DNA from: Paracoccaceae bacterium
Lineage (GTDB): Bacteria; Pseudomonadota; Alphaproteobacteria; Rhodobacterales; Rhodobacteraceae
DNA length: 64,000 nucleotides
Assembly: GCA_028285485.1 (NCBI GenBank)
Contig: JANQPC010000037.1
Location: forward strand, 1 to 64,000
Direction: 5' to 3'
Below the pieces are notes generated by a model, which saw only the letters and a program-made list of their open reading frames with translations, searched no databases and was not told the DNA's origin. Below, piece after piece: positions 52,929 through 61,726 of this stretch (position 1 is its first letter; each line of letters starts with the position of its first letter). The position numbers and the translations under genes were made by a program.

Positions 52929-54216
52929 CTGCCGAGAGGCCAAATTCACCCAAGGCCCCGCTGCGGCAGTGCTCGGCGCCATTGCCCGGCTGCGTGCCGC
53001 GCCGGCGTTTTTTGCCGCTGCGCTCGGGGCCATCAGCGTCATGTCCGCCAGCCCAGGCCTTGCCGTTGAGCCTTACCGCCTGGCCGGCGGGGAAAAGATG
53101 ACCCTGCGGATGGGCACCTGGAACGCCACCGACCGGCGGTTTGAGCCCTGGGCGGGTGTGGAGGGCGTGTATACCGTGGCGCCCGACGGCGTGCTTTCGG
53201 TGCCTATCGCGGGGGCCCTCGATGTAACGGGCGCTTTGCCTTCGGAGCTTGCAGAGGAAATCGCGGGGCTCGTTCAGCGCCAGATTGGGCTTGAAGAACC
53301 GCCCTTCGTGACCGTTGAGGTGGAAAGCTACGGGCAGGTTTTCGTTGGCGGCGTTGTTGCAAGCCCCGGTAGCTATGAGTTCCGCCCCTTCATGAGCGTA
53401 GAACAGGCGCTCACGCTTGCGGGCGGGCTGTTGCGCGGGCAGGCGGCCGCCGGAGGCCCCGTCGCCCCGGCAGTGACCCGCCTTGAAAGCGACATTGCGC
53501 GGTTCTCTGCGGCAGTCAAATCGCTGGAAGATGCAAAGGAACGGCTGGAGACCGAGATCGCCGTTTATGCCGAGGGCGATCTGACAAAAGAGGTCGCGGT
53601 ATCCGATGCCCGGCATGATGAGGTTCTGGCCGCCAACCTGCAGCTTCTGAGGGCCGAACGCGACAGCAACCGCGATTTGCAGAAACTACTGCACGAGGAA
53701 ATCGCGCAACTCTCGCAGGAGATCGATCTGCGCGACAGCCAGATTGCGGCCGCGCGGGAGGATCTAGAAGCCACCGAATCCCTGAAAGATCGTGGGCTGG
53801 CCGTGGCCGCGCGGGTGAATGCCGCAGCAAGCGCGCTCAGCAACCACGAAGCCAAGCGCATCCAGTTGGAGGTTGCCCGCGTCTCGGCGCAGCAGGAGCT
53901 TAACCTCGCGGTGCGAAACGAGGCCACGATGCTCGACCGCGCGCGACAGGGGCGGCTTGTTGAGCTTCAATCGGTGGAACGCGACCTTACCGATACGCTG
54001 GCGCGCCTGGAGCTTTCGCGCCAGCTTTATGCCGAGGAACTGGCGGTGCCCGTGGAGACCGCGAATGCCGGTCTCGGCCTGCCGATCCCCCGGTACCGGG
54101 TTTCGCGGCGCGCGGGCGATGCCGTGATGACCGTGGAGGTGGGCCTCGCCGATCCCCTGTTGGCTGGGGATATGCTGACCGTGAGCCTTGAGGTTCCGGC
54201 CGAGATTGGAAACTAG
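52921..54216 (+). CDS. Polysaccharide export protein, ExoF-like
   Basis: 431 residues. An N-terminal export signal (about 1-49, ending ASPGLAVEP) precedes a polysaccharide-export domain (DGVLSVPIAGALDVTG) and an SLBB-like part (GQVFVGGVVASPGSYEF). Residues about 190-375 are a long coiled coil, which E. coli Wza lacks but ExoF-type rhizobial proteins have. No lipobox Cys is seen, so it is probably not a lipoprotein. It starts within the end of the polymerase gene (8-bp overlap). Confidence 0.88.
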   Translation: MTNCREAKFTQGPAAAVLGAIARLRAAPAFFAAALGAISVMSASPGLAVEPYRLAGGEKMTLRMGTWNATDRRFEPWAGVEGVYTVAPDGVLSVPIAGALDVTGALPSELAEEIAGLVQRQIGLEEPPFVTVEVESYGQVFVGGVVASPGSYEFRPFMSVEQALTLAGGLLRGQAAAGGPVAPAVTRLESDIARFSAAVKSLEDAKERLETEIAVYAEGDLTKEVAVSDARHDEVLAANLQLLRAERDSNRDLQKLLHEEIAQLSQEIDLRDSQIAAAREDLEATESLKDRGLAVAARVNAAASALSNHEAKRIQLEVARVSAQQELNLAVRNEATMLDRARQGRLVELQSVERDLTDTLARLELSRQLYAEELAVPVETANAGLGLPIPRYRVSRRAGDAVMTVEVGLADPLLAGDMLTVSLEVPAEIGN

Positions 54217-54226
54217 CGGTCAGCCG

Positions 54227-55432
54227 ATGGAAAAGCGCCCGGCACTCGTTTTATTCCCATTCGCGGGGGATGCGCCGCTCGGCGGCAGCCATATCTCTGC
54301 AATGAGTCTGGCGGCCGGGCTGGATCGGCGCCTCTTTGAGCCGCGCATCCTGTGCCATATCGCGGCAGGGGCCGTTGGCGATCACGCCAGAAGCCTGGGG
54401 CTTGACTACGAGCTGCTTGAAGACATCCCGCTTATGGGCGCGCCGGGTCTGAAGATGCCCGGCGATGTTGGCCCTGTTACCTATGCGGTCAAGACGCTGC
54501 CGGCCCTGATCAGAACGCTTCAGAGGATCGGCCCCGCGATCGTTCACACGAACGAAGGCCGCATGCATGCCAACTGGGCCCTGCCCACCAAGCTCTGCCG
54601 GCGGCGACATGTGTGGCACCACCGGCAATCGCCCCGGGCCTTCGGCGCCAACCGGCTTGCCCCGCTTCTGTCAGACCGCATTGTGAGCGTTTCGCAGTTC
54701 GCCAAGCCCGCCCACCCGATCCGCAACATTGATGATCGGTTTTCGGTGATCCGCAGCCCGTTTGAGTTTTCGCAAGGGCCGGTGGATCGGGTTGAAGCGC
54801 GCGCGAGGCTTCGCGCGGAACTCGGGCTGCCGGGCGATGCGGTTGTCTTGGGGTTCTTTGGGTCTATGACCGATCGGAAAAGGCCGCGCCTGTTTGTTGA
54901 GGCGGTGGCGGCCATTGCCCGGTCTTTGCCGGGGCGCGCGGTTCACGGTGCTCTCTTCGGCGAGGTCATGCATGATGGATGCGGAGAGGAGCGGGAGGCA
55001 CGCGGGCGCGCCAACGCGCTGGGCATCGGCGCGCGGATGCACTTCATGGGCTTCCGGTCACCCATCGAACCCTACATGGCCGCGGTTGATGTAAAGCTTG
55101 TGACGGCGGTGGATGAACCCTTTGGGCGCACCCTGATCGAAGCCATGCATCAGGGAACACCCATTGTGGCCACGCGGCATGGCGGCAACCCCGAGGCGAT
55201 TGCCGATGGGCGCACCGGGTTTCTGGTGGACGCCGATCTGCCGGAAGCATTCGTTGCGCCAACGTTGCGCCTGTTGGAGGATCCCGCCCTTGCCCGCGTC
55301 ATCGGGGCCGCGGCGCATCGGGAGGTAGGCCTCACCTATTCGCGCCAGAAACACATCGATCAGATGACCGCGCTGTATCTCGATCTGCTGTCACGAAAGA
55401 CCGTGGAGGTTCCGTCTCTTGTTAAGAGTTGA
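54227..55432 (+). CDS. Glycosyltransferase family 4
   Basis: 401 residues, GT-B layout: LVLFPFAGDAPLGGSHISAM at the start, HTNEGRMHANWALPTKL, LGFFGSMTDRKRPRLFVEAV, and DEPFGRTLIEAMHQGTPIVATRHGGNPE with EX7E. It starts 10 bp after the export gene. The acceptor and donor sugars are unknown. Its end overlaps the sulfotransferase gene by 14 bp. Confidence 0.88.
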   Translation: MEKRPALVLFPFAGDAPLGGSHISAMSLAAGLDRRLFEPRILCHIAAGAVGDHARSLGLDYELLEDIPLMGAPGLKMPGDVGPVTYAVKTLPALIRTLQRIGPAIVHTNEGRMHANWALPTKLCRRRHVWHHRQSPRAFGANRLAPLLSDRIVSVSQFAKPAHPIRNIDDRFSVIRSPFEFSQGPVDRVEARARLRAELGLPGDAVVLGFFGSMTDRKRPRLFVEAVAAIARSLPGRAVHGALFGEVMHDGCGEEREARGRANALGIGARMHFMGFRSPIEPYMAAVDVKLVTAVDEPFGRTLIEAMHQGTPIVATRHGGNPEAIADGRTGFLVDADLPEAFVAPTLRLLEDPALARVIGAAAHREVGLTYSRQKHIDQMTALYLDLLSRKTVEVPSLVKS

Positions 55433-56264
55433 AGTTTCGTTTCTGATTATCGGGGCGGCGAAATGCGCCACCACATGGCTGCAAAGATCTTTGCAGGCAT
55501 GTGACGGCATCGAAATGCCGAACCCTGAATTGCATTTCTTTTCGCGGGATTATGGGCGCGGGCTGGCGTGGTACGAGGCGCAGTTTGCAGGGCTGGATCA
55601 CCCTGCGCTTCTGGGCGAAAAATCGAATTCCTATCTTTCCGACCCAGCCGCGCCCGGGCGCATCCGGGCCGCGCTTCCCCGTGCCCGGCTTGTCGCGCAA
55701 CTGCGCGATCCGGTAAAGCGGGCCTATTCGGACTACTGCATGCTGTTTCGGCGCGGCGAGGTTTCGGCGGATATCGGCACCTGGCTTGATCCCCGCCGCT
55801 CGGCAGAGCACCGCTTCATTGCCGACGGCTGCTACGCCCGGTCGCTCGAACGGTTCCATGAGCATTTCCCGGAAGAGCAGATGCTTGTGCTTTTCTACGA
55901 GGATATCAAATGCGCGCCGGAGGGCGTGCTCGCGAGGCTCGGGGAACATATCGGGCATTGCGGGGCGGTTCTGAAACCAGTGGAGACGCGGGTGAAGAAC
56001 AAGGACACCCCCGTTGTGCCCCTGCATCTTCGGCGCGTGTTGCGGCCCTTCCGGCCTGCGCTTGACCGGGTGCGGGATACAGCACTTGTGGATGGCCTCC
56101 GCCGCAGGGTCGCCCGCCCGGTTCAGTATCCGCCCCTGACGGAAGATCTGGCCGCGCGTTTGCGCGACTACTTTGAACCGGAGAACGCGCGGCTTGAGCG
56201 CTTGATCGGCCGCAAGACCCCGGGGTGGGGGAACCTTCCGGCGCCGGAGGTATTGAGGGCCTGA
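55419..56264 (+). CDS. Sulfotransferase (PAPS-dependent)
   Basis: 281 residues. FLIIGAAKCATTWLQRSL is the 5'-phosphosulphate loop and ARLVAQLRDPVKRAYSDY the 3'-phosphate-binding part of PAPS-dependent sulfotransferases; the NodH-like family transfers sulphate to sugars. The start is a TTG with GGAGG 8 nt ahead, inside the preceding gene; no ATG or GTG fits, since the family motif begins at once. It indicates the polymer may carry sulphate esters. Confidence 0.9.
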   Translation: MLRVEVSFLIIGAAKCATTWLQRSLQACDGIEMPNPELHFFSRDYGRGLAWYEAQFAGLDHPALLGEKSNSYLSDPAAPGRIRAALPRARLVAQLRDPVKRAYSDYCMLFRRGEVSADIGTWLDPRRSAEHRFIADGCYARSLERFHEHFPEEQMLVLFYEDIKCAPEGVLARLGEHIGHCGAVLKPVETRVKNKDTPVVPLHLRRVLRPFRPALDRVRDTALVDGLRRRVARPVQYPPLTEDLAARLRDYFEPENARLERLIGRKTPGWGNLPAPEVLRA

Positions 56265-56339
56265 AGAAAGCGGCCCCGGGCGCGCCCCGGCCGGGCGGCC
56301 CAACTGTGTTTGGTTAGGGTTTTTGCGTGTGGTGTTCGT

Positions 56340-57884
56340 ATGAAGGTGCTTTCATTTAACTCCGGGCGCGGCGGCGCGGTCGCCGCCGTGGATGCGGCGA
56401 AGGGCCAGCTTCTCTTCTCCTATGAATCCGAGAAGGGCAGCTTTCCCAAGAGCGCATCGGCCACAGTGGATACGTTCGTTGACGGCGCGCTTTGGTTCGA
56501 TGAGCTGCCGGAGGTTGTTGCGATGAGCGGAAACGCGATGACCGGGATCGAAAACGCCTCTTCCTCGGGCGCGGGATACTTCGGGGTTGGGTGCGGGTCT
56601 GAAACCGTTGAGCAGAAGAACTTCTTCGGGCGCAGCGTTACGTTTTATTCGTCCACCCATGTGCGCGCGCATCTGTGGAGCGCTTATGGCCTCTCCCCGT
56701 ATCCCCAGGGGCAGCCATGTTACGTGTTGATCTGGGATGATGTGCTTGGCGACTTCTTCGAGATCGATGGGGAGCTGAACATTCGCCATATCGGCCGGGT
56801 GCTCGACTACCCCTGCCACCGTTTTGCGCGGGCCTATGAGGCATCGGGTCATACCGTTGAGGTATCCCCAACCGGCGTTGACGGGCGGTTGGGCCGCATG
56901 ATGATGGCCGCGTCGCTTGGCGACCCCGGTGATGCCGATCCCGGTGCGGTGGCCTTCGCGGAGCGTTTGCTTGACCCGGGCCAGAGCGCCTGCGCGGGTG
57001 ATGCGTGCTCCGGGGCCGCCCATCTCGATACCGCCCGGTTCAACGCCTTCGCCGCCTACCTTTCCGAGGCGCTGTTCGAGCGCTTCCATACCTATGCGCG
57101 GCAGCATTTGGCGAAGGGATACCCGCTCTTGATTGCGGGCGACGGCGCGCTGAATTGTGTGTGGACCACGCGATGGCGTGAGGTTTCGCATTTTCCGGAT
57201 GTCTTCGTGGCGCCGGCGGCCAATGATGCGGGATGCGCGATCGGAACAGCGGTTGATGCCATGCGCCATGTGACGGGGCGTGCGAAACTCGATTGGTCCG
57301 TCTATGCCGGGCAACCATTTGAAGACGATGCCTCGGGCGTGCCAGATCTGGCCGGCGCAGAATGCAACTTGCCACAGATCGCGGCGGCGCTTGCGGAGGG
57401 GCAGGTCATCGGATGGGCGCGGGGCAGTTGCGAGATCGGCCCACGTTCTCTTGGCAACCGCTCGATCCTCGCGGCGCCATTCGAAGGGGCAACGCGGGAC
57501 AGAATCAATCGCATCAAGAGCCGCCCGGAAAACTACCCCGTGGCGCCGGTTTGCCTTGAGGAAGACGTCTCGACCCACTTTGATTGGCACGGCCCATCGC
57601 CCCACATGCTGCAGGTGCAGAAAGTCACCGATACGTGCTTGGCCGCGGTTACCCACTCAGACGGCTCGGCCCGGGTGCAAACCGTGAGCCGCGCGCAGAA
57701 CCAGCTTCTCTACGATCTGCTGGTTGAATTTAAGCGCGCCACGGGCGTGGGCGTGCTGTGCAACACCTCCTTGAACTTTCCAGGAGCGGGGTTTGTGAAC
57801 AAAACGAGTGATTTGGTTCAGTTCGCTCATGCCGCAGGGCTCGACGGCGTTCTGGCGGGGATCCGGTTTTACCGGCTGAACTGA
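56340..57884 (+). CDS. Carbamoyltransferase family protein (NodU/CmcH-like), divergent copy
   Basis: 514 residues, shorter than the usual 570-610. The metal-binding HxxxH appears as H107-VRA-H111 and the C-terminal YrdC-like domain has ARGSCEIGPRSLGNRSILAAPF and VLCNTSLNFPG. However, the N-terminal HDSxAA motif of the family is replaced by NSGRGGAVAA. It may carbamoylate a sugar hydroxyl, or have changed chemistry. It is followed by a probable terminator. Confidence 0.85.
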   Translation: MKVLSFNSGRGGAVAAVDAAKGQLLFSYESEKGSFPKSASATVDTFVDGALWFDELPEVVAMSGNAMTGIENASSSGAGYFGVGCGSETVEQKNFFGRSVTFYSSTHVRAHLWSAYGLSPYPQGQPCYVLIWDDVLGDFFEIDGELNIRHIGRVLDYPCHRFARAYEASGHTVEVSPTGVDGRLGRMMMAASLGDPGDADPGAVAFAERLLDPGQSACAGDACSGAAHLDTARFNAFAAYLSEALFERFHTYARQHLAKGYPLLIAGDGALNCVWTTRWREVSHFPDVFVAPAANDAGCAIGTAVDAMRHVTGRAKLDWSVYAGQPFEDDASGVPDLAGAECNLPQIAAALAEGQVIGWARGSCEIGPRSLGNRSILAAPFEGATRDRINRIKSRPENYPVAPVCLEEDVSTHFDWHGPSPHMLQVQKVTDTCLAAVTHSDGSARVQTVSRAQNQLLYDLLVEFKRATGVGVLCNTSLNFPGAGFVNKTSDLVQFAHAAGLDGVLAGIRFYRLN

Positions 57885-57961
57885 GATGGCCCGGCGCGAA
57901 ATTCCCAGCCTGAATTTCCCCTCATGGCGCGCGCGCTTGGCGGCCGCAACGGCCATGCTGC

Positions 57962-57995
57962 ACCTGCGAAATGCGCCGGAGGCAGGTCTTTTTTT
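57962..57995 (+). terminator. Probable terminator after the first carbamoyltransferase gene
   Basis: ACCTGC and GCAGGT form a 6-bp stem around a 14-nt loop, followed by C and seven T residues. The stem is short but the T-tract is the longest in this region. It would separate the main operon from the SxtJ-DUF5989-carbamoyltransferase unit. Confidence 0.45.
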
Positions 57996-58048
57996 CGTTA
58001 ACTTTCTATGGTACCCATTGGCTGTTGGGCGAGTGAAAGCTGTTAGTT

Positions 58049-58453
58049 GTGAGTGACCACGTTTCCAAAGTTGAAGTCCGCATGGGCTCGGAACGCGCGT
58101 TCGGGCTTGTCTTCACCGTGGTGTTTGCGCTGATCGCGCTTTGGCCCGTTATGAACGGGAACTCACCGCGCTGGATCGTTTTGATCCTTGGTGCTGCCCT
58201 CCTTGCCGTATCCATCCTCAAGCCATCGGTACTGCGTACGCCGAACCGGCTTTGGTTCAAGTTCGGCTTGTTTCTGGGCGCCATCATGGCGCCGATTGTC
58301 ATGGCGCTTGTCTTTCTCGTGGCGTTTCTGCCGATCGGGCTGATCCTGCGGATCTTTGGAAAAGACCTGCTTTCGATAAGGATGGATCGCGAGGCAAAGA
58401 GTTACTGGATTGCGCGGGAGAGCGATCCAAAGCCAATGAAGCTGCAATACTAG
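58049..58453 (+). CDS. SxtJ family membrane protein
   Basis: 134 residues with three hydrophobic segments (about 18-35, 41-56 and 75-103) and a C-terminal KSYWIARE. It matches the SxtJ family, small membrane proteins often next to carbamoyltransferases; SxtJ was named in the saxitoxin cluster, but its biochemical role is not established. The GTG start at 58049 has only a weak Shine-Dalgarno. Genes for DUF5989 and carbamoyltransferase follow. Confidence 0.82.
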   Translation: MSDHVSKVEVRMGSERAFGLVFTVVFALIALWPVMNGNSPRWIVLILGAALLAVSILKPSVLRTPNRLWFKFGLFLGAIMAPIVMALVFLVAFLPIGLILRIFGKDLLSIRMDREAKSYWIARESDPKPMKLQY

Positions 58454-58474
58454 TAAGCGTTAAGGAGCTGTGGG

Positions 58475-58624
58475 GTGTCTTTCATTTCCGAGGTTTGGGG
58501 TTTTCTCATTGAACGAAAGAAGTTCTGGCTTTTCCCGGTTGTCATCATCCTCGGTGTGTTCGGGGGACTGATCGTCTTGAGCCAGGGCTCGGCGATAGCG
58601 CCGTTTGTGTACACGCTGTTCTAG
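58475..58624 (+). CDS. DUF5989-type small membrane protein
   Basis: 49 residues from a GTG at 58475 with AAGGAG seven nt upstream. The sequence begins MSFISEVWGFLIERKKFW, a basic amphipathic start, then one membrane segment (LFPVVIILGVFGGLIVL). This is the DUF5989 pattern found between SxtJ and carbamoyltransferase genes. It ends 3 bp before the next ATG. Function unknown; possibly a small membrane partner of SxtJ. Confidence 0.85.
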   Translation: MSFISEVWGFLIERKKFWLFPVVIILGVFGGLIVLSQGSAIAPFVYTLF

Positions 58625-58627
58625 GGC

Positions 58628-60463
58628 ATGACCTACGTTCTGGGGATATCGGCGCTCTACCATGACAGCGCCGCCGCACTTTTGCGCGATGGGGAGATCG
58701 TGGCGGCGGCGCAGGAAGAGCGCTTCACCCGGATCAAGCACGATCCGCGGTTTCCAGCCGAAGCCATCGCCTATGTGATGGACGAGGCCGGGATCCAACT
58801 TGATGATGTCGATCACGTCGTTTTCTACGACAAGCCGTTTCTCAAGTTCGAGCGGCTTCTGGAAACCTACCTTGCAACCGTACCGCGGGGCTTCAATTCG
58901 TTCCGCATGGCGATGCCGGTCTGGCTGCGGGAGAAGCTGTTTCTGAAGGATCTGCTGACAAAAGAGCTGCGCCGCATTCAGAAGGGCTTCAAGGACGACA
59001 AGCTTCGCTTTGCCGAACATCACATCAGCCACGCAGCGAGCGCTTTCTTCCCTTCGCCCTTCGAAGAGGCCGTTGTGCTGACCGTGGATGGGGTGGGCGA
59101 ATGGGCCACCACCACCGTGGGCATCGGCAAGGGCAATGAGCTGAAGATCCAGAAAGAGCTTCACTTCCCGCATTCGCTGGGCCTGCTCTATTCCGCCTTT
59201 GCCTACTTTACCGGCTTCAAGGTGAACTCGGGTGAATACAAGGTGATGGGCCTCGCGCCCTATGGCGAGGCCAAATACAAGGATCTGATGCTTTCCAACC
59301 TTGTCGACCTGAAGGACGATGGATCTTTCCGGCTGAACCAGGCCTATTTCAACTACACATCGGGCCTGACGATGACGAACAAGGCCATGGAGGAGTTGTT
59401 CGGGCAGCCGGTGCGCAAGCCCGAAAGCGAAGACCTTACGCAGTTCCACATGGATGTCGCGGCCTCCGTGCAGGCGGTGACTGAAGAGATCATGCTGCGG
59501 ATCACGCGGTCGCTCGCCACGGAATATGGCATCCCGAACCTTTGCCTTGCCGGCGGTGTGGCGCTGAATTGTGTGGCCAATGGCAAGATCCTGAGAGATG
59601 GCGCGTTCGAACGCGTCTGGGTGCAGCCGGCGGCGGGCGATGCGGGCGGCGCGCTCGGGGCCGCGCAGGCGCTTTGGTATATGGAGCTTCAGGAGCCCCG
59701 AAAGACGAACGGCAAGGATACCATGCGAGGGGCCTATCTTGGGCCTGCCCATTCGGATGCCGAGATCACCGGCGAGCTTGACCGTGCCGGTGCCGTTTAC
59801 GAAATGCTGGATGAGGCCGAGATGGTTGCGCAAACCGCGCAGGCGCTGGCCGATGGGAAGGCAATCGGCTGGTTCCAGGGCCGGATGGAATTTGGCCCGC
59901 GCGCCCTTGGCGGGCGCTCTATCCTGGGCGATCCGCGTTCAGAAACCATGCAGAAGATGCTGAACTTGAAGGTGAAGTATCGCGAGAGCTTCCGCCCCTT
60001 TGCCCCTTCGGTGCTGCGGGAGGATGTGGCGGCGTGGTTCGAACTGGAGGAAGACAGCCCATACATGCTGCTCGTCGCCGATGTGCGGGAGGATATCCGC
60101 CGCGCGATGACGGCCGAGGAGCAGGCTCTATTCGGGATCGACAAGCTGAACGTGAAGCGTTCGGAGATACCGGCGGTGACGCATGTGGATTACTCGGCGC
60201 GCATCCAGACGGTGCATCAGGATACCAACCCCAAATACCACGCGCTGATCTCGCGCTTCAAGGCGCTCACCGGGTGCCCGATCGTTGTGAACACCTCGTT
60301 CAACGTGCGCGGAGAGCCGATTGTCTGCACCCCGACCGATGCTTTCAAGTGCTTCATGGGAACGGATATCGAACTTCTGGTGATCGGGAACTGCGTTCTG
60401 CGAAAAGAGGCTCAAGATCAAAGTCTTAAAGAGAACTATGAAAGCAAGTATGAGCTGGATTAG
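58628..60463 (+). CDS. Carbamoyltransferase (NodU/TobZ family)
   Basis: 611 residues, complete. LGISALYHDSAAALLRDG has His12 of the HDSxAA motif, AEHHISHAASAF gives the metal ligands His131 and His135, and the C-terminal Sua5/YrdC-like domain has QGRMEFGPRALGGRSILGDPR and VNTSFNVRGEP. The family uses carbamoyl phosphate and ATP to carbamoylate a hydroxyl, usually of a sugar. It is coupled with SxtJ and DUF5989, suggesting activity at the membrane, perhaps on the lipid-linked unit. Confidence 0.95.
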   Translation: MTYVLGISALYHDSAAALLRDGEIVAAAQEERFTRIKHDPRFPAEAIAYVMDEAGIQLDDVDHVVFYDKPFLKFERLLETYLATVPRGFNSFRMAMPVWLREKLFLKDLLTKELRRIQKGFKDDKLRFAEHHISHAASAFFPSPFEEAVVLTVDGVGEWATTTVGIGKGNELKIQKELHFPHSLGLLYSAFAYFTGFKVNSGEYKVMGLAPYGEAKYKDLMLSNLVDLKDDGSFRLNQAYFNYTSGLTMTNKAMEELFGQPVRKPESEDLTQFHMDVAASVQAVTEEIMLRITRSLATEYGIPNLCLAGGVALNCVANGKILRDGAFERVWVQPAAGDAGGALGAAQALWYMELQEPRKTNGKDTMRGAYLGPAHSDAEITGELDRAGAVYEMLDEAEMVAQTAQALADGKAIGWFQGRMEFGPRALGGRSILGDPRSETMQKMLNLKVKYRESFRPFAPSVLREDVAAWFELEEDSPYMLLVADVREDIRRAMTAEEQALFGIDKLNVKRSEIPAVTHVDYSARIQTVHQDTNPKYHALISRFKALTGCPIVVNTSFNVRGEPIVCTPTDAFKCFMGTDIELLVIGNCVLRKEAQDQSLKENYESKYELD

Positions 60464-60546
60464 GGAACGGCGGCGGTGGCGCGCCGCACAGCGTGCGCAA
60501 ATCGCCCCGATTGCCACCGGGGTACGTGCCGGGCTGGAGAGGGGCC

Positions 60547-61668
60547 ATGGCCGGATCGGGTGAGGGCTGGCGAAGCTGGGCGCTCGTGGCGCTGATCACG
60601 GTGCTTCTGTTCGTTGCGATTGAGCTTGGCGTGCGCGTTCTCACGCCGCAAGCGGTAACCACAACCTATCTGCAGGGCGGGCCGCTGGGGCTGAACGACC
60701 CGGTTCTGGGCCACACAAACAGGCCCGATACCCATGCGCATGTCTCCGCGCCGGAATATGATGTTGAGTACATCGTCGATCACCGTGGCTTTCGCGCCGG
60801 CTCGGCCCAGGTTGATCCGCCGCAGGGCCAGGGCGAGATGACGATCCTTCTGCTGGGGGATTCCTTCACCTTTGGCGCGGCCAACAGCTTTGCTGAAATC
60901 TGGCCAACCCTTCTGGCCGCGCGGTTCGAAGCAGAGGGCCGGCAGGTGGAGATCGTGAATGCGGGCGTGCCGGGGTATAACACGACCCAGCAGGCGCTCT
61001 ATCTCGAACGGATTTTCGAAGACTACGCGCCCGATGTGATCCTGCTGACCTTCCTGCCCAACGATCTGTTCGCCAATGAGCCGGCCCGCCTGGATGGCGA
61101 TCTTGAAGTTGCGGGGCGCGACGCAAGCTCTGTCGTCGGCGGGGCCGGCAACAAGGGTTCTTCGCTGGAATCGGTCGTGCTGCTGAAGCGCGCGTTGATG
61201 GCTGTGGATCGCAGCTACATCTCGCTTTACGCGATGACGCCACGGCGCCAGTTCTTCGAGGCGCCGAAAACAGAGCTGGTGGCCCAGAAATATGCCGCAA
61301 CAGAGGCCGCCCTTAGCCGTATGGCGGGCTTTGCCGCGGAGCGTGATGCGGATCTTGTGGTCATCTCGCTGCCGCAGCTCTTCCAAGTGCTCTCCGGCGC
61401 CTCTCGAACTGGCGATGCGGCAATCGATACCGGCTTGCCGGATGCCGAGCTTGCGCCTTTTGCCGAGGGGCAAGGTGTGGCGTGGGTTTCCATGCTAGGT
61501 GCGCTGGTTACGGCCTATCGCGAGGGTGGCGAGGATATTTACCACCGGTTCGATGGCCACCTGAATGCCCGCGGCAATGCGCTGGTGGCCGATCTGATCT
61601 ACGAAGAGGTGTTCTCGCAAACCGGGGTGCGGCGCGCCATGGAGGCAAGCGCCCCGCGTAGCCAGTGA
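60547..61668 (+). CDS. SGNH/GDSL hydrolase-fold protein, membrane-anchored
   Basis: 373 residues with one N-terminal membrane segment (about 10-29). LLLGDSFTFGAA holds the nucleophile Ser106 (block I), NAGVPGYNTTQQ the block II Gly, FLPNDLF block III Asn, and FDGHLNARGNALVA the block V Asp-His. Such proteins near export genes add or remove acyl groups on polysaccharide, outside the membrane. GGAGAGGGG precedes the ATG, which rules out the longer frame. It converges with the lipoyl-acyltransferase gene. Confidence 0.88.
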   Translation: MAGSGEGWRSWALVALITVLLFVAIELGVRVLTPQAVTTTYLQGGPLGLNDPVLGHTNRPDTHAHVSAPEYDVEYIVDHRGFRAGSAQVDPPQGQGEMTILLLGDSFTFGAANSFAEIWPTLLAARFEAEGRQVEIVNAGVPGYNTTQQALYLERIFEDYAPDVILLTFLPNDLFANEPARLDGDLEVAGRDASSVVGGAGNKGSSLESVVLLKRALMAVDRSYISLYAMTPRRQFFEAPKTELVAQKYAATEAALSRMAGFAAERDADLVVISLPQLFQVLSGASRTGDAAIDTGLPDAELAPFAEGQGVAWVSMLGALVTAYREGGEDIYHRFDGHLNARGNALVADLIYEEVFSQTGVRRAMEASAPRSQ

Positions 61669-61726
61669 CGGGGTTACAGCACGCTGCATAGCCTGGCGCG
61701 GCGCGGCTCCAACACCGTGGGTCAGC

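Noticed and set aside
58460..59833. Minus-strand open frame of 457 codons opposite DUF5989 and the second carbamoyltransferase
   Set aside because: Antisense shadow; His/Arg/Gln-rich translation without a domain.
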